Source of the DNA: Acidobacteriota bacterium
Lineage (GTDB): Bacteria; Acidobacteriota; Terriglobia; Terriglobales; Acidobacteriaceae
Length of the DNA stretch: 6,565 nt
NCBI GenBank assembly: GCA_021841795.1
Contig: JAKCDN010000182.1
Span: 1-6,565, forward strand
Reading direction: 5' to 3'
Below, in pieces: positions 1 to 6,466 of the stretch. How positions within the stretch are numbered: position 1 is the stretch's first letter; each line of letters starts with the position of its first letter. The position numbers were made by a program, and so were the translations under genes. A model generated the notes under the pieces. It was not told the DNA's origin. It saw only the letters and a program-made list of their open reading frames with translations, and did no database searches.

Positions 1-815
1 TGTTCGCGCATCAGGTCGCGCTCTTCGGGATTGAGGGCGCCGGGTTTGCGGAGGATGTCGTCGGGGATGGCCATTTTGCCGACGTCGTGAAGGAAAGCGC
101 CGCGGGCGATGATCTTGATTTCGTCGGGGGGGATGCCCATGGCGCGAGCCAGGGCGATGGCGTAGGCGGTGACGCGCTTGGAGTGGCCTTCGGTTTCGGA
201 GTCTTTGAGGTCGAGGGCGTCGCCGAGGGCCTCGAGGGTGACGTCGTAGGAGTGTTCGAGGTCCTCCATGGCGTGGCGGAGCATCTCGGTACGGGCGCGG
301 ACCATTTCTTCGAGGCTCTGGTGATAGCTCTCGGTCTCTTCGATGGCGCGGCGATGATGCAGTGCGCGCTCGACGGTGGCAAGCAACTGATCGTGTTCGA
401 AGGGCTTAAGGAGATAGTCGTAGGCGCCGCGGCGCATGGCGTCGATGGCGACGCCGATGTCGTGGACGGCGGTAACCATGACGACGGGCAGGCCAGGCTG
501 AAGGGCGTGGATGCGGTCGAGGAGGGTGATGCCGTTGACGTCCTGCATGACGATGTCAGTGAGGACGAGATTGAAGTTGTTGAGCTCGAGGGCCTGGAGG
601 GCTTCAGAGCCGCCGCTGGCGAGTTGGACGGTGTAGCCCTGACGCTCCAAAGAGGCTGCGATCATGGTGCGCACCGGAGGCTCGTCGTCGACGACGAGGA
701 TGCGCACATGGCTGCGCGCGTTGCGCTCGGCGCTGAGAGCGGCTGCAGAGTTCGGTTTGGCGATAGCGGTCAGCCTGGAGCCCAAATGCCTGCCTTCTTC
801 CTTTTCGCGCACCAC
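1..815 (-). CDS. Response regulator with REC and HD (HD-GYP-like) domains, 3' end beyond window
   Basis: This is probably a two-component response regulator whose output is an HD phosphohydrolase domain. RpfG-type relatives degrade cyclic di-GMP in the cytoplasm. 271 residues are visible. Residues about 36-150 form a receiver domain: acidic pair D43/D44 in VVDDE, phospho-acceptor D87 in LVLTD, T115 in MVTA, and K137 in LLKPF. A charged helical linker (about 150-190) follows, then the first half of the HD domain: H211 in EGHSKRV, and H243/D244 with K247 in FLHDVGK. The part that would hold the GYP motif lies off the left edge, so c-di-GMP activity cannot be decided here. The start chosen is the first of two adjacent GTG codons, preceded by GAGGA (820-824). 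An in-frame GTG at 849-851 would add 12 residues, and an in-frame TAA at 864-866 sets the limit. No sensor kinase is visible nearby. Confidence 0.9.
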   Translation of the reverse strand, partial: MVREKEEGRHLGSRLTAIAKPNSAAALSAERNARSHVRILVVDDEPPVRTMIAASLERQGYTVQLASGGSEALQALELNNFNLVLTDIVMQDVNGITLLDRIHALQPGLPVVMVTAVHDIGVAIDAMRRGAYDYLLKPFEHDQLLATVERALHHRRAIEETESYHQSLEEMVRARTEMLRHAMEDLEHSYDVTLEALGDALDLKDSETEGHSKRVTAYAIALARAMGIPPDEIKIIARGAFLHDVGKMAIPDDILRKPGALNPEERDLMRE

Positions 816-863
816 TAGTTCCTCGTCGAGCTGAGTGAACGCCGGCAACACTGTCCGGCTGGG

Positions 864-992
864 TTATGCCGCATTGCGCGGAGGTCCAGGCAGTATCGAC
901 ATCCAGCAACGGCCTGCGTTGGGGGCGAAACGTGCGTCTGTGCAGGGTCGAGGAGGGCCGGTTCCTGGCTTCCAACCTTGCAGGACGGGCAC
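864..992 (-). CDS. Possible 42-residue leader ORF upstream of the response regulator
   Basis: A GTG at 990-992 is preceded by AAAGGAG (1003-1009) with a 10-nt gap, and the frame stays open for 42 codons to the TAA at 864-866. The frame is the same as that of the response regulator, and the stop sits about 50 nt before its start. The product (beginning VPVLQGWKPG, Pro/Arg/Cys-containing) matches no family I recognise and has no signal peptide or membrane segment. It could be a leader peptide or simply a chance frame with a good ribosome-binding site. The inverted repeat at 987-1001 covers its start codon and could control access to it. Confidence 0.15.
   Translation of the reverse strand: MPVLQGWKPGTGPPRPCTDARFAPNAGRCWMSILPGPPRNAA
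885..907. repeat. Left copy of degenerate 23-nt inverted repeat
   Basis: The reverse complement of this stretch matches 1093-1115 at about 20 of 23 positions, with the shared core CGATAC followed by GCCTGGA. The two copies face each other about 230 bp apart, like the terminal repeats of a small non-autonomous element. I see no matching direct repeat immediately outside either copy. Confidence 0.45.
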
Positions 993-1023
993 TATTTGCC
1001 CACTCCTTTATCGCTCGTCGCTA

Positions 1024-1040
1024 AGATATGCCCGATATCT
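1024..1040. promoter_or_regulatory. Inverted repeat AGATAT-N5-ATATCT
   Basis: A perfect 6-bp inverted repeat with a 5-nt spacer, AT-rich in a GC-rich background, upstream of the response regulator. It could be a dimeric regulator's binding site or a small RNA hairpin. A second repeat of similar design (GGGCA-N5-TGCCC) lies 22 bp away at 987-1001. No regulator is identified. Confidence 0.3.
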
Positions 1041-1092
1041 GCCACTCCTCGCTCCGCGGACTGAGCAAAAATGGCCTCCGTCCCCGACCATC

Positions 1093-1115
1093 GCTCGATG
1101 CCGATACCGCCTGGA
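1093..1115. repeat. Right copy of degenerate 23-nt inverted repeat
   Basis: Partner of 885-907 in opposite orientation, with three differences in 23. Weaker similarity seems to continue a few bases outward (a TCC follows in both) and inward, with a gap in one copy. This suggests old, decayed copies of one repeat rather than a recent insertion. Confidence 0.45.
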
Positions 1116-1398
1116 ACATCCCAAGCAAGAGATGGCGGCTGATGCCCGATCGATGTTCTTTTTTCGAGTACGCGCCGCACGTGGTTCGAGTTCCATGGAA
1201 ACAGAATCCCTAGGAGCGTGTCGAGGGCTACGGCAACACGTAGGAAGCACCGGCTCACAAACGCAATTGCGACAGGCCCACAGGCTGGTAAACAGGTACC
1301 GCATCAACAGCGCCCGGGAACAGCCTGAGTTGCAAAAGGGGAATGGCTGACCGGGTCTTCATTCTAACCAGAGGGTAGCATTCTTATAACCCGTTCAC

Positions 1399-1435
1399 AA
1401 AGTTCCGAGTGTAACCGGCGCAGGCGGGAACCTTT
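1399..1435 (-). terminator. Weak hairpin just after the MBL-fold gene
   Basis: Five bases after the stop codon the minus-strand transcript reads AAAGGTTCC, a 20-nt loop, then GGAACTTT. The arms pair with a single bulged G. Only three U residues end the right arm and no U-tract follows, so this is a poor intrinsic terminator. It is listed because it sits where the operon should end. Confidence 0.25.
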
Positions 1436-1439
1436 TGGG

Positions 1440-2387
1440 TCACTTCCATTCGTGCGGGAGGGCGCCGGCCGGCTGATGGCGGGTGATTTCAGCGTAAGCG
1501 GCATCGGTATCGCCGGTGAGGTCGCGGGGAATCCAGTTGCTGTCGCGGGCTGGGAGTGTGAGATGGATCCGAGCAAGGGGGGTGCCGGCGCGAACCTGTT
1601 CCTGAACCGCGGCGTAGAGGTCGCTGAGGAAGGTTTTCTGGCCGGTGAGGATCTCAAGGCCGCCGGCATCGCCGTGGCCGGGGAGAACGAAGCGGGGCTG
1701 CAAGGCGATGGCCTGCTCAAGAACCAGCGGCCAGTTGGCGAGGTTCGCATCCCAGAGCTTGTTGCGGGGGCCGTTGACGGCGGCGTCGCCGGTGCAGAGG
1801 ATGCGCTCCCTGGGAAGCCAGACGAAGCCGTCGCCGCGGGTGTGAGCCCAGCCGAAGAAATAAAAGCGGACTTCGCGGGTGGAGTCTCTGAGGATGAAGG
1901 GGCTTTGGCGGAAGAGGAGCTGGGGACGGGGCGCGTCGGCGAGGTGAAGGGAGCGGACGTCCTGGCGCTGAGCGGCGGTGTCGAGCCAGCGTCTGGGCTC
2001 ATAGCGGTCCATCTCGTCGGCGACACCCTGGTAGGCGAAGGTTGTGGCGCCGGCCTGGGTCCAGACGATGTTGCCGTAGGCGTGATCGCGATGGGCGTGG
2101 GTGTCAAAGACGAAGAGGACGGGCTTGGGAGAGAGCTGGTGGATCTGGGCAACGAGTTCGCGGGCGCGGCCGGGGTAGTTGGCATCGACGACGATAAGAT
2201 AGTCGCGCATCTCGATGACGATGTTGTTGCAGTAGCCCTTGGAAGCATCGCCGGGAAGGAACCAGACGCCGCGGGCAATCCTGTGGGCGACGAGCCGGTT
2301 GGGTTGCGCGGCGGCAGTGAGAAGAAGCAGGAAGCATGCAGCCGCCACGGCGAGCACTGGGGGCGCGGAGAGGCGGCGAGATTTCAT
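1440..2387 (-). CDS. Exported MBL-fold metallohydrolase
   Basis: A 315-residue metallo-beta-lactamase-fold hydrolase predicted to be exported. Residues 1-27 form a signal peptide: MKSRR, a hydrophobic run at about 9-24, then TAAAQ. The ligand set of a dinuclear zinc site is complete: H97, H99, D101 and H102 in HAHRDH, H182 in GWAHTRGD, bridging D201 in CTGD, and H238 in LPGHGD. Having Asp at the 201 position resembles glyoxalase II and related hydrolases rather than true beta-lactamases, so an antibiotic-resistance role should not be assumed. The substrate is unknown. The chosen ATG overlaps the TGA of the upstream acetyltransferase gene by four bases and has no clear Shine-Dalgarno site, which suggests translational coupling. 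An ATG 14 codons upstream would put a Pro/Arg-rich stretch before the signal peptide and is less likely. Confidence 0.9.
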   Translation of the reverse strand: MKSRRLSAPPVLAVAAACFLLLLTAAAQPNRLVAHRIARGVWFLPGDASKGYCNNIVIEMRDYLIVVDANYPGRARELVAQIHQLSPKPVLFVFDTHAHRDHAYGNIVWTQAGATTFAYQGVADEMDRYEPRRWLDTAAQRQDVRSLHLADAPRPQLLFRQSPFILRDSTREVRFYFFGWAHTRGDGFVWLPRERILCTGDAAVNGPRNKLWDANLANWPLVLEQAIALQPRFVLPGHGDAGGLEILTGQKTFLSDLYAAVQEQVRAGTPLARIHLTLPARDSNWIPRDLTGDTDAAYAEITRHQPAGALPHEWK

Positions 2388-3049
2388 GACTGCTTGGACG
2401 GGCGGCTGGCGCGGCGGGCAGCGGCCCAACCTTCCTTGGTAACCTGGCGGCCGCGGCCTACGGCGAGGGCGTCGGCGGGAACCTGCCTGGTGATGCAGGA
2501 GCCGGCGCCGATGTAGGCTCCATCGCCGATGGTGACGGGCGCGACGAGCGTGGAGTCGCTGCCGATGAAGGCGGCTTTGCCGATGCGGGTAACGTGCTTA
2601 TTGACGCCGTCGTAGTTGCAGGTGATGGTGCCGGCGCCGATGTTGGTACCGTCGCCGATTTCGGCGTCGCCGAGATAGGTGAGATGGTTGGCCTTGACGC
2701 CCTTGCCGAGTTTGGCCTTTTTGGTTTCGACGAAGTTGCCGACGTGGGCGTTTTCGCCGATGTCGGAGCCGGGGCGGAGATGGGCGAAGGGGCCGATCTG
2801 CGCGCCGTCGGCGATGGTCGAGTCCTCAAGGACGGAGTGCTGGCGGATGAGGACGCCGTTGCCGAGGGAGCAGTTTTCGATGACAGCGAAGGAGCGGATG
2901 CGGCAGTCGCGGCCGACGCGGGTACGGCCGAGGAGTTGGGCATAGGGCTCGATGACGGTGCCGGGAGCGACCTCGACATCGGGATCGATGACGCAGGTTT
3001 CAGGGCGGTGGATGGCGACTCCGGCGGCGATGAGTTGTTGTGCGGTCAT
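2384..3049 (-). CDS. Stand-alone GlmU-type glucosamine-1-phosphate N-acetyltransferase domain
   Basis: 221 residues that match only the C-terminal, left-handed beta-helix half of GlmU. This half transfers acetyl from acetyl-CoA to glucosamine-1-phosphate in cytoplasmic UDP-GlcNAc synthesis. Hexapeptide repeats run from about residue 20 to 190. Aligned by memory to E. coli GlmU with a constant offset of 241, the known active-site residues are all present: R92 (R333), K110 (K351), H122 (catalytic H363), Y125 (Y366), N136 (N377), N145/Y146 (N386/Y387) and K151 (K392). The C-terminal KEGW motif is kept. The N-terminal uridylyltransferase domain (GxG loop, about 230 residues) is absent, and no trace of it lies upstream, where a 121-nt gap leads to the M16 gene. 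A separate uridylyltransferase should exist elsewhere in the genome. The ribosome-binding site is weak (GTGAGAA). The gene overlaps the MBL gene by ATGA. Confidence 0.9.
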   Translation of the reverse strand: MTAQQLIAAGVAIHRPETCVIDPDVEVAPGTVIEPYAQLLGRTRVGRDCRIRSFAVIENCSLGNGVLIRQHSVLEDSTIADGAQIGPFAHLRPGSDIGENAHVGNFVETKKAKLGKGVKANHLTYLGDAEIGDGTNIGAGTITCNYDGVNKHVTRIGKAAFIGSDSTLVAPVTIGDGAYIGAGSCITRQVPADALAVGRGRQVTKEGWAAARRASRPSKQS

Positions 3050-3092
3050 GGGATTCTCACTTGCGGTTTGGATGGGTGCGTGCGCCGTGCGT

Positions 3093-3132
3093 TCGGAGAT
3101 GTGTGCCGGTCAGGAGACCCGCACACATCCGA
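3093..3132 (-). promoter_or_regulatory. Strong hairpin between M16 and acetyltransferase genes
   Basis: GATGTGTGC (3098-3106) pairs perfectly with GCACACATC (3121-3129). Inside, GGTC (3108-3111) pairs with GACC (3116-3119) around an AGGA loop, separated from the outer stem by one C-C mismatch. TCGG/CCGA can extend the base past a 2-nt bulge. No U-tract follows on the minus strand, so it is not a standard intrinsic terminator. It may be an RNA-processing, stability or attenuation element. Confidence 0.55.
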
Positions 3133-3140
3133 CGGGGAGA

Positions 3141-3160
3141 CCGGCATCATGATCTGCCGG
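3141..3160 (-). promoter_or_regulatory. Second hairpin, 10 nt after the inactive M16 gene
   Basis: CCGGCA (3141-3146) pairs with TGCCGG (3155-3160) around an 8-nt loop that itself includes the palindrome TCATGA. It begins 10 nt after the TAA of the M16 gene in the minus-strand transcript. No U-tract follows. Together with the hairpin at 3093-3132 it could protect the 3' end of the peptidase message or lower expression of the acetyltransferase. Confidence 0.45.
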
Positions 3161-3170
3161 CGCGCTGCGT

Positions 3171-4799
3171 TTACTTGCCTGCGCCGGGAGCCTGATGCGG
3201 CTGCGGCGGCTGCGGGATGGCGATGTCGATGGGCTGGGGCGCACCCATATCGAGATCGCTGAGCGGCGGTTTGATCTCGGAGCCGTTGCCGACGACGAGG
3301 ACCGCGAGTTTTGCGGGGTGAATGTACTTTTTGGCGACAGCGGTGACGTCGGCAAGCGTGACCTTCTCAATGGCGTCGTGATAGGTCTCGAGGTAGTCGG
3401 CGGGATAGCCGTAGAACTCGAGTTTTTCGCGCTCGGCGAGGATCTTGTCGCGGGTGTCGTAGCGGAAGAGGAATGAGTTAAGGATATCGTCCTTGGCGCG
3501 CTGGAGCTCGACCGGGGTGAATGGATGGGAGTTGAGGCCAGAGACCTCAGCCAGTGCGGCTTTGGTGGCGTCAACGGTGGAGGCGCTTTTGGTGATGACG
3601 GCAACGCGGAAGGAGCCGGGATGATCGTAGGGGAGATCGAAGCCGCCGCCGACGGCGTAGGCCAGGCCTAACTGCGTGCGGACCTTCTGAAAGAGACGGC
3701 TGCCGAAGCCGCCGCCGAGGATTTCATCCATGACGACCAGGGCAGGGACATCGGGATTGTGGCGGTCGATGCCGAGGCCGACGATCTGCACGTTGGACTG
3801 ATTTACGTCCTGCTTGTCAATGAAGTAGGCGCCCGGTTTGGGTCCGGAGAATTGATCGTGACGCGGGGGCAGGGGTGTGACGGGCGGAAGGGGCTCGAAG
3901 ACCGCGCGCAGCCTGGCTTCCATGGCGACGGGGTCGAAGTCGCCTTCGACGCCGACGATGAGTTTGCCTTTAAGGCTGCGGTCGTGCCAGGTTTCGAGGT
4001 CGGAGAGGGAGATGTTGCCGATGGTGGCGAACTCGGGCTGTAGGGTGTAGGGGCTGTTGATGCCGTAGACGAGCTTGGCAGCTTCGCGGCCGGCGATCTC
4101 GCTTTCGTTGTCGTTGCGGCGAACAATGGCCGTGGCCTCCTGCTGCTGCGCGAGACGCATCTTGATGGGGTCGAATCTGGGATGGAAGAGGAGATCCATG
4201 GCGAGGGCGAAGACCTGATCGGAATCCCCCTTGAGCGAGTCCCAGGCGAGGGAGGTAGAGTCCTCGTCGCCGCCGGTTTCAATGTGGGCGGCTTTGGCCT
4301 CGAGAAAATCGTCCATGGCGTCGCCGCTCATTTTGGCGGTGCCGCTGGTGCGCCATGCCTGGCCGTAAATATCAATGAGGCCGGCCTTGGAGGGCTGGAC
4401 ATCGCGGGCGCCGCCGGGAATGAGCACGGCGCCGGAGACGAAGGGCAGTTCGTGGTCTTCCTGAAGGAAGAGGACGATGCCGTTCTTGAGCTCAATGCGT
4501 CTGGGTTGCTGGGGATGAAAGGCGTGGAGCGTGGGGATGGGAATCTGCTCCCAGGGCTTGGACTGCTGGGCCGACAGGCAGGACGGCGCGAGGAGGAGAA
4601 GCAAGGCGAGCGCGCAGGCAACCGGCAGAGGAACAGCGTGCCGATATCTGCCGTTTGGCGGCAGCGCCGGCGAAAGCACGGGGCGCGGAGCGGGAAGAAG
4701 AGCAGCCGCCGCTCCATTGCCGCGAGCGTTTGCAGGCGGAATGACAGGCCATGTGGCTTCCGAGGCAGGTTGACGGCTCAACAGAGCAGGGTTCTTCAT
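3171..4799 (-). CDS. Exported M16 peptidase-like subunit lacking the zinc site
   Basis: A 542-residue M16B-family protein, probably the non-catalytic partner of the adjacent peptidase. Two M16 domains are visible, about 95-310 and 320-510. Where the active protein has HMFEH, this one reads DIYGQ (143-147), so zinc binding and catalysis should be lost. The C-terminal substrate-binding Arg/Tyr pair is kept: R374 and Y381 in VRTQLGLAY. A hydrophobic segment (about 59-73) ending CLSAQQ looks like a signal peptide core, but it is preceded by an unusually long Ala/Pro/Arg-rich stretch of about 58 residues. The start is well supported: GGAGG (4806-4810) stands 6 nt before the ATG, which overlaps the upstream TGA by four bases. 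The C-terminus (about 518-542) is a Pro/Gln-rich tail. Known two-subunit M16 peptidases, such as the Sphingomonas A1 pair, show the same division of labour. Confidence 0.9.
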   Translation of the reverse strand: MKNPALLSRQPASEATWPVIPPANARGNGAAAALLPAPRPVLSPALPPNGRYRHAVPLPVACALALLLLLAPSCLSAQQSKPWEQIPIPTLHAFHPQQPRRIELKNGIVLFLQEDHELPFVSGAVLIPGGARDVQPSKAGLIDIYGQAWRTSGTAKMSGDAMDDFLEAKAAHIETGGDEDSTSLAWDSLKGDSDQVFALAMDLLFHPRFDPIKMRLAQQQEATAIVRRNDNESEIAGREAAKLVYGINSPYTLQPEFATIGNISLSDLETWHDRSLKGKLIVGVEGDFDPVAMEARLRAVFEPLPPVTPLPPRHDQFSGPKPGAYFIDKQDVNQSNVQIVGLGIDRHNPDVPALVVMDEILGGGFGSRLFQKVRTQLGLAYAVGGGFDLPYDHPGSFRVAVITKSASTVDATKAALAEVSGLNSHPFTPVELQRAKDDILNSFLFRYDTRDKILAEREKLEFYGYPADYLETYHDAIEKVTLADVTAVAKKYIHPAKLAVLVVGNGSEIKPPLSDLDMGAPQPIDIAIPQPPQPHQAPGAGK

Positions 4800-6349
4800 T
4801 GCGCGCCTCCATTTTTGCTTGCTGTCGCGGCTGGGGGTTCGGAGTCGATTTCGGCGCTGGTGCGGTTCGAAGCGACGAAGACCTTGTTGGCGACGCGGCG
4901 GATGTCGGCTTTGGTGACCTTGTCAACTCTGTCGAGCTGAAGGAAGAGCTGACGCCAGTCGCCGTAGCGGGTCTGATACTCGGCGAGGGAGCCGGCGAGA
5001 CCCTGGTTGTCGGCGAGGCTGCGGAGAATATCGGCGCGGGCGCGGGTCTTGTACATTTCCAGCTCTGCGTCGGTGACGTCGGCGGTTTTGAGTTTTTCGA
5101 TTTCCTTGTGGATGGCGTCGCGCATTTCATCCGGAGTGTGGCCGGGGAGCGGGACGGCGTAGAAGGCGAAGAGGCTGGGGTACTTTTCGCCGGGGAAGGG
5201 GCTGAAACCCTCGGCTTCAGCGGCGATCTGCTGCTGCTCGACAAGACTGCGGTAGAGGCGGGAGACGCGGCCGTTGGACATGATGTCGCTGATGGCGTCG
5301 TAGACGGCGTCATCGGGATCGCGATAGCTGGGACGGTGATAGCCCTCGATGTAGAAGGGCTGGGTCTGCTCGCGGATGACGACGGACTTTTCAGCGAACT
5401 GCCTGGGCTCGACGGTGGTCATCTCTTCCGGTTTGGGACCGGCGGGGACGCGGCCGAAGTATTTCTCGAGCATGGGCAGCGCGGTTTTGGTGTCTACGTC
5501 ACCGACGATGGCGACGACAACGTTGCCGCCGACGTAGTACTTGCGATGGAAGGCCATGGCCTCGGTGGCATTGATCTGGCTGACCTCACTGGGCCAGCCG
5601 ATGGCGCTGCGGCCGTAGTTGTGAGCCACGTAGGCGGTGGCGACAAACTGCTCGACGAGGCGGCCGATGGGGTTGGAGTCGACGCGCATGCGCCGTTCTT
5701 CCAGAACAACGTCGCGCTCCTTGTAGAACTCGCGGGGGACGACATCGGCGAGCCGGCCGGACTCCATCCAGGCCCAGAGGGCGAGGCGGTTTTCCGGCAT
5801 GGACCAGAAGTACTGCGTATCGTCGAGGCTGGTTTCGGCGTTGAGGCCGTGGGCGCCGTTGGCTTCAGCCACCTCGGTGAACTGGTTGGGGATGACGTAC
5901 TTGTCCGCCGCGGTCTGAGCGTCGAGGAAGGCCTGGTGGAGCTGCTTGAGCTTGGCTTCATCGCGGCCGATGGGCTTGAGGAACTCGGCTTCATAGGCGT
6001 TGTTGGCGGCCTCAACTTTTTCGAGAGCGACTTTCTCGGCGGCGTAGTCCGTGGTACCGATCTGGGTGGTTCCCTTAAAGGCCAGATGCTCGAACATGTG
6101 CGCGAGGCCGCTCTCGCCGGAGGGATCGTCCACGTCGCCGGCATCGATGAAGGTGGTGTAGCTGAAGACCGGGGCTTCATGGCGCTCAGAGATGATGAGG
6201 GTGAGGCCGTTGGGAAGCACTTTGACGGTGGTGGTCTTCTCAAAGCCCTGCAAATAAGAGCTTAGATCGTTCTGGGCAAAGGCGCTGCACGAGACGGTCA
6301 AAGCCGCGAGCAGAGCCAGAGAGCCCTTACGGAACCAGGAAAAAGGCAT
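4796..6349 (-). CDS. Exported M16 zinc metallopeptidase, catalytic subunit
   Basis: A 517-residue M16B peptidase predicted to act outside the cytoplasm. Residues 1-25 are a signal peptide (basic FRKGS, hydrophobic LALLAALTV, cleavage near AFA/Q). A Cys at 21 makes a lipoprotein possible, but the lipobox is poor. The inverted zinc motif is intact: H84, E87 and H88 in HMFEH, with the third ligand E218 in VVLEER. 129 residues separate H88 from E218, against about 76 in pitrilysin and mitochondrial processing peptidase. The surplus is a charged, helical insertion at about 105-165, as in some long bacterial M16 proteins. In the C-terminal domain the Arg/Tyr positions are V370 and A377, so the substrate-binding pair is missing and the next gene supplies it. 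The ATG follows AAGGAGG (6354-6360) by 4 nt. Starts further upstream would bury the signal peptide and cross the promoter. Confidence 0.93.
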   Translation of the reverse strand: MPFSWFRKGSLALLAALTVSCSAFAQNDLSSYLQGFEKTTTVKVLPNGLTLIISERHEAPVFSYTTFIDAGDVDDPSGESGLAHMFEHLAFKGTTQIGTTDYAAEKVALEKVEAANNAYEAEFLKPIGRDEAKLKQLHQAFLDAQTAADKYVIPNQFTEVAEANGAHGLNAETSLDDTQYFWSMPENRLALWAWMESGRLADVVPREFYKERDVVLEERRMRVDSNPIGRLVEQFVATAYVAHNYGRSAIGWPSEVSQINATEAMAFHRKYYVGGNVVVAIVGDVDTKTALPMLEKYFGRVPAGPKPEEMTTVEPRQFAEKSVVIREQTQPFYIEGYHRPSYRDPDDAVYDAISDIMSNGRVSRLYRSLVEQQQIAAEAEGFSPFPGEKYPSLFAFYAVPLPGHTPDEMRDAIHKEIEKLKTADVTDAELEMYKTRARADILRSLADNQGLAGSLAEYQTRYGDWRQLFLQLDRVDKVTKADIRRVANKVFVASNRTSAEIDSEPPAATASKNGGAQ

Positions 6350-6353
6350 GCAT

Positions 6354-6360
6354 CCTCCTT
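6354..6360 (-). promoter_or_regulatory. Ribosome-binding site of the catalytic M16 gene
   Basis: A full AAGGAGG lies 4 nt before the chosen ATG (6347-6349) and decides the start. An earlier ATG at 6351-6353 directly abuts the site and is out of frame. This is the strongest Shine-Dalgarno match in the window. Confidence 0.8.
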
Positions 6361-6404
6361 GAAGCAAGAGAAGCGAGAAAGCGATTAAATTCGCTCCCTT
6401 CCAA

Positions 6405-6432
6405 ACTATTGCGGGCAGGTGCGACGGGTCAA
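6405..6432 (-). promoter_or_regulatory. Candidate sigma-70-type promoter for the M16 operon
   Basis: On the minus strand TTGACC (6427-6432) and AATAGT (6405-6410) are 16 nt apart, matching 5 of 6 and 4 of 6 consensus bases. This gives a leader of about 50 nt before the M16 start. The leader contains a pyrimidine-rich stretch with repeated GCTT and an imperfect inverted repeat (GCGA/TCGC, 6381-6394). Confidence 0.5.
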
Positions 6433-6460
6433 ACCGGGCGCTGCTGAAAACCGCGAACGA

Positions 6461-6466
6461 TATAAT
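6461..6466 (+). promoter_or_regulatory. Perfect TATAAT -10 box of the divergent gene
   Basis: An exact TATAAT ends 7 nt before the ATG at 6474, so transcription should begin at or next to the start codon and give a leaderless message. No good -35 hexamer is visible at 16-18 nt spacing. The best-placed bases (6438-6443, GCGCTG) match poorly, so another factor or an activator may help. Confidence 0.5.

Larger units (their letters stand above)
816..1439. other. Long intergenic region, no convincing gene
   Basis: About 620 nt lie between the MBL-fold gene and the response regulator. The open frames here translate to Arg/Cys/Ser-rich, domain-free sequence and lack the codon bias of the neighbouring genes. 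The stretch instead contains several short inverted repeats: 987-1001 (GGGCA/TGCCC), 1024-1040 (AGATAT/ATATCT), 1228-1243 (CTACG/CGTAG), and the perfect palindromes TTCCATGGAA at 1191-1200 and CGCAATTGCG at 1262-1271. It also holds a degenerate 23-nt inverted repeat pair listed separately. It probably carries the promoter and leader of the response regulator, but I could not identify a clean -35/-10 pair. Confidence 0.6.

Noticed and set aside
87..818. 243-codon plus-strand frame opposite the response regulator
   Set aside because: The minus strand carries clear REC and HD motifs here. The plus frame is acidic low-complexity sequence.
1181..1200. T-arm-like GGTTCGAGTTCC suggesting a tRNA end
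   Set aside because: The flanking bases do not form a 5-bp T-stem, and no acceptor, D-arm or anticodon arm can be folded upstream.
1008..1307. 99- and 88-codon minus-strand frames in the intergenic region
   Set aside because: They are Arg/Cys-rich, overlap each other in different frames, and have no clear ribosome-binding site or domain.
835..1350. 171-codon plus-strand frame in the long intergenic region
   Set aside because: Its product is Arg/Ser/Gly-rich with no recognisable domain, it lacks the codon bias of the neighbours, and it reads through the inverted repeats.
1440..2387. Calling the MBL-fold protein a class B beta-lactamase
   Set aside because: The bridging ligand position is Asp (D201), as in glyoxalase II-like hydrolases, and the fold is shared by many enzymes with other substrates.
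1452..2516. 354-codon plus-strand frame opposite the MBL and acetyltransferase genes
   Set aside because: It spans two well-identified minus-strand genes and has low-complexity Gly/Ala/Glu composition with no domain, so it is antisense shadow.
4751..6265. 504-codon open frame on the plus strand, opposite the catalytic M16 gene
   Set aside because: It is a Gly/Val/Asp-rich antisense frame produced by the GC-biased codons of the real gene. The minus-strand frame has the signal peptide, HxxEH and family match.
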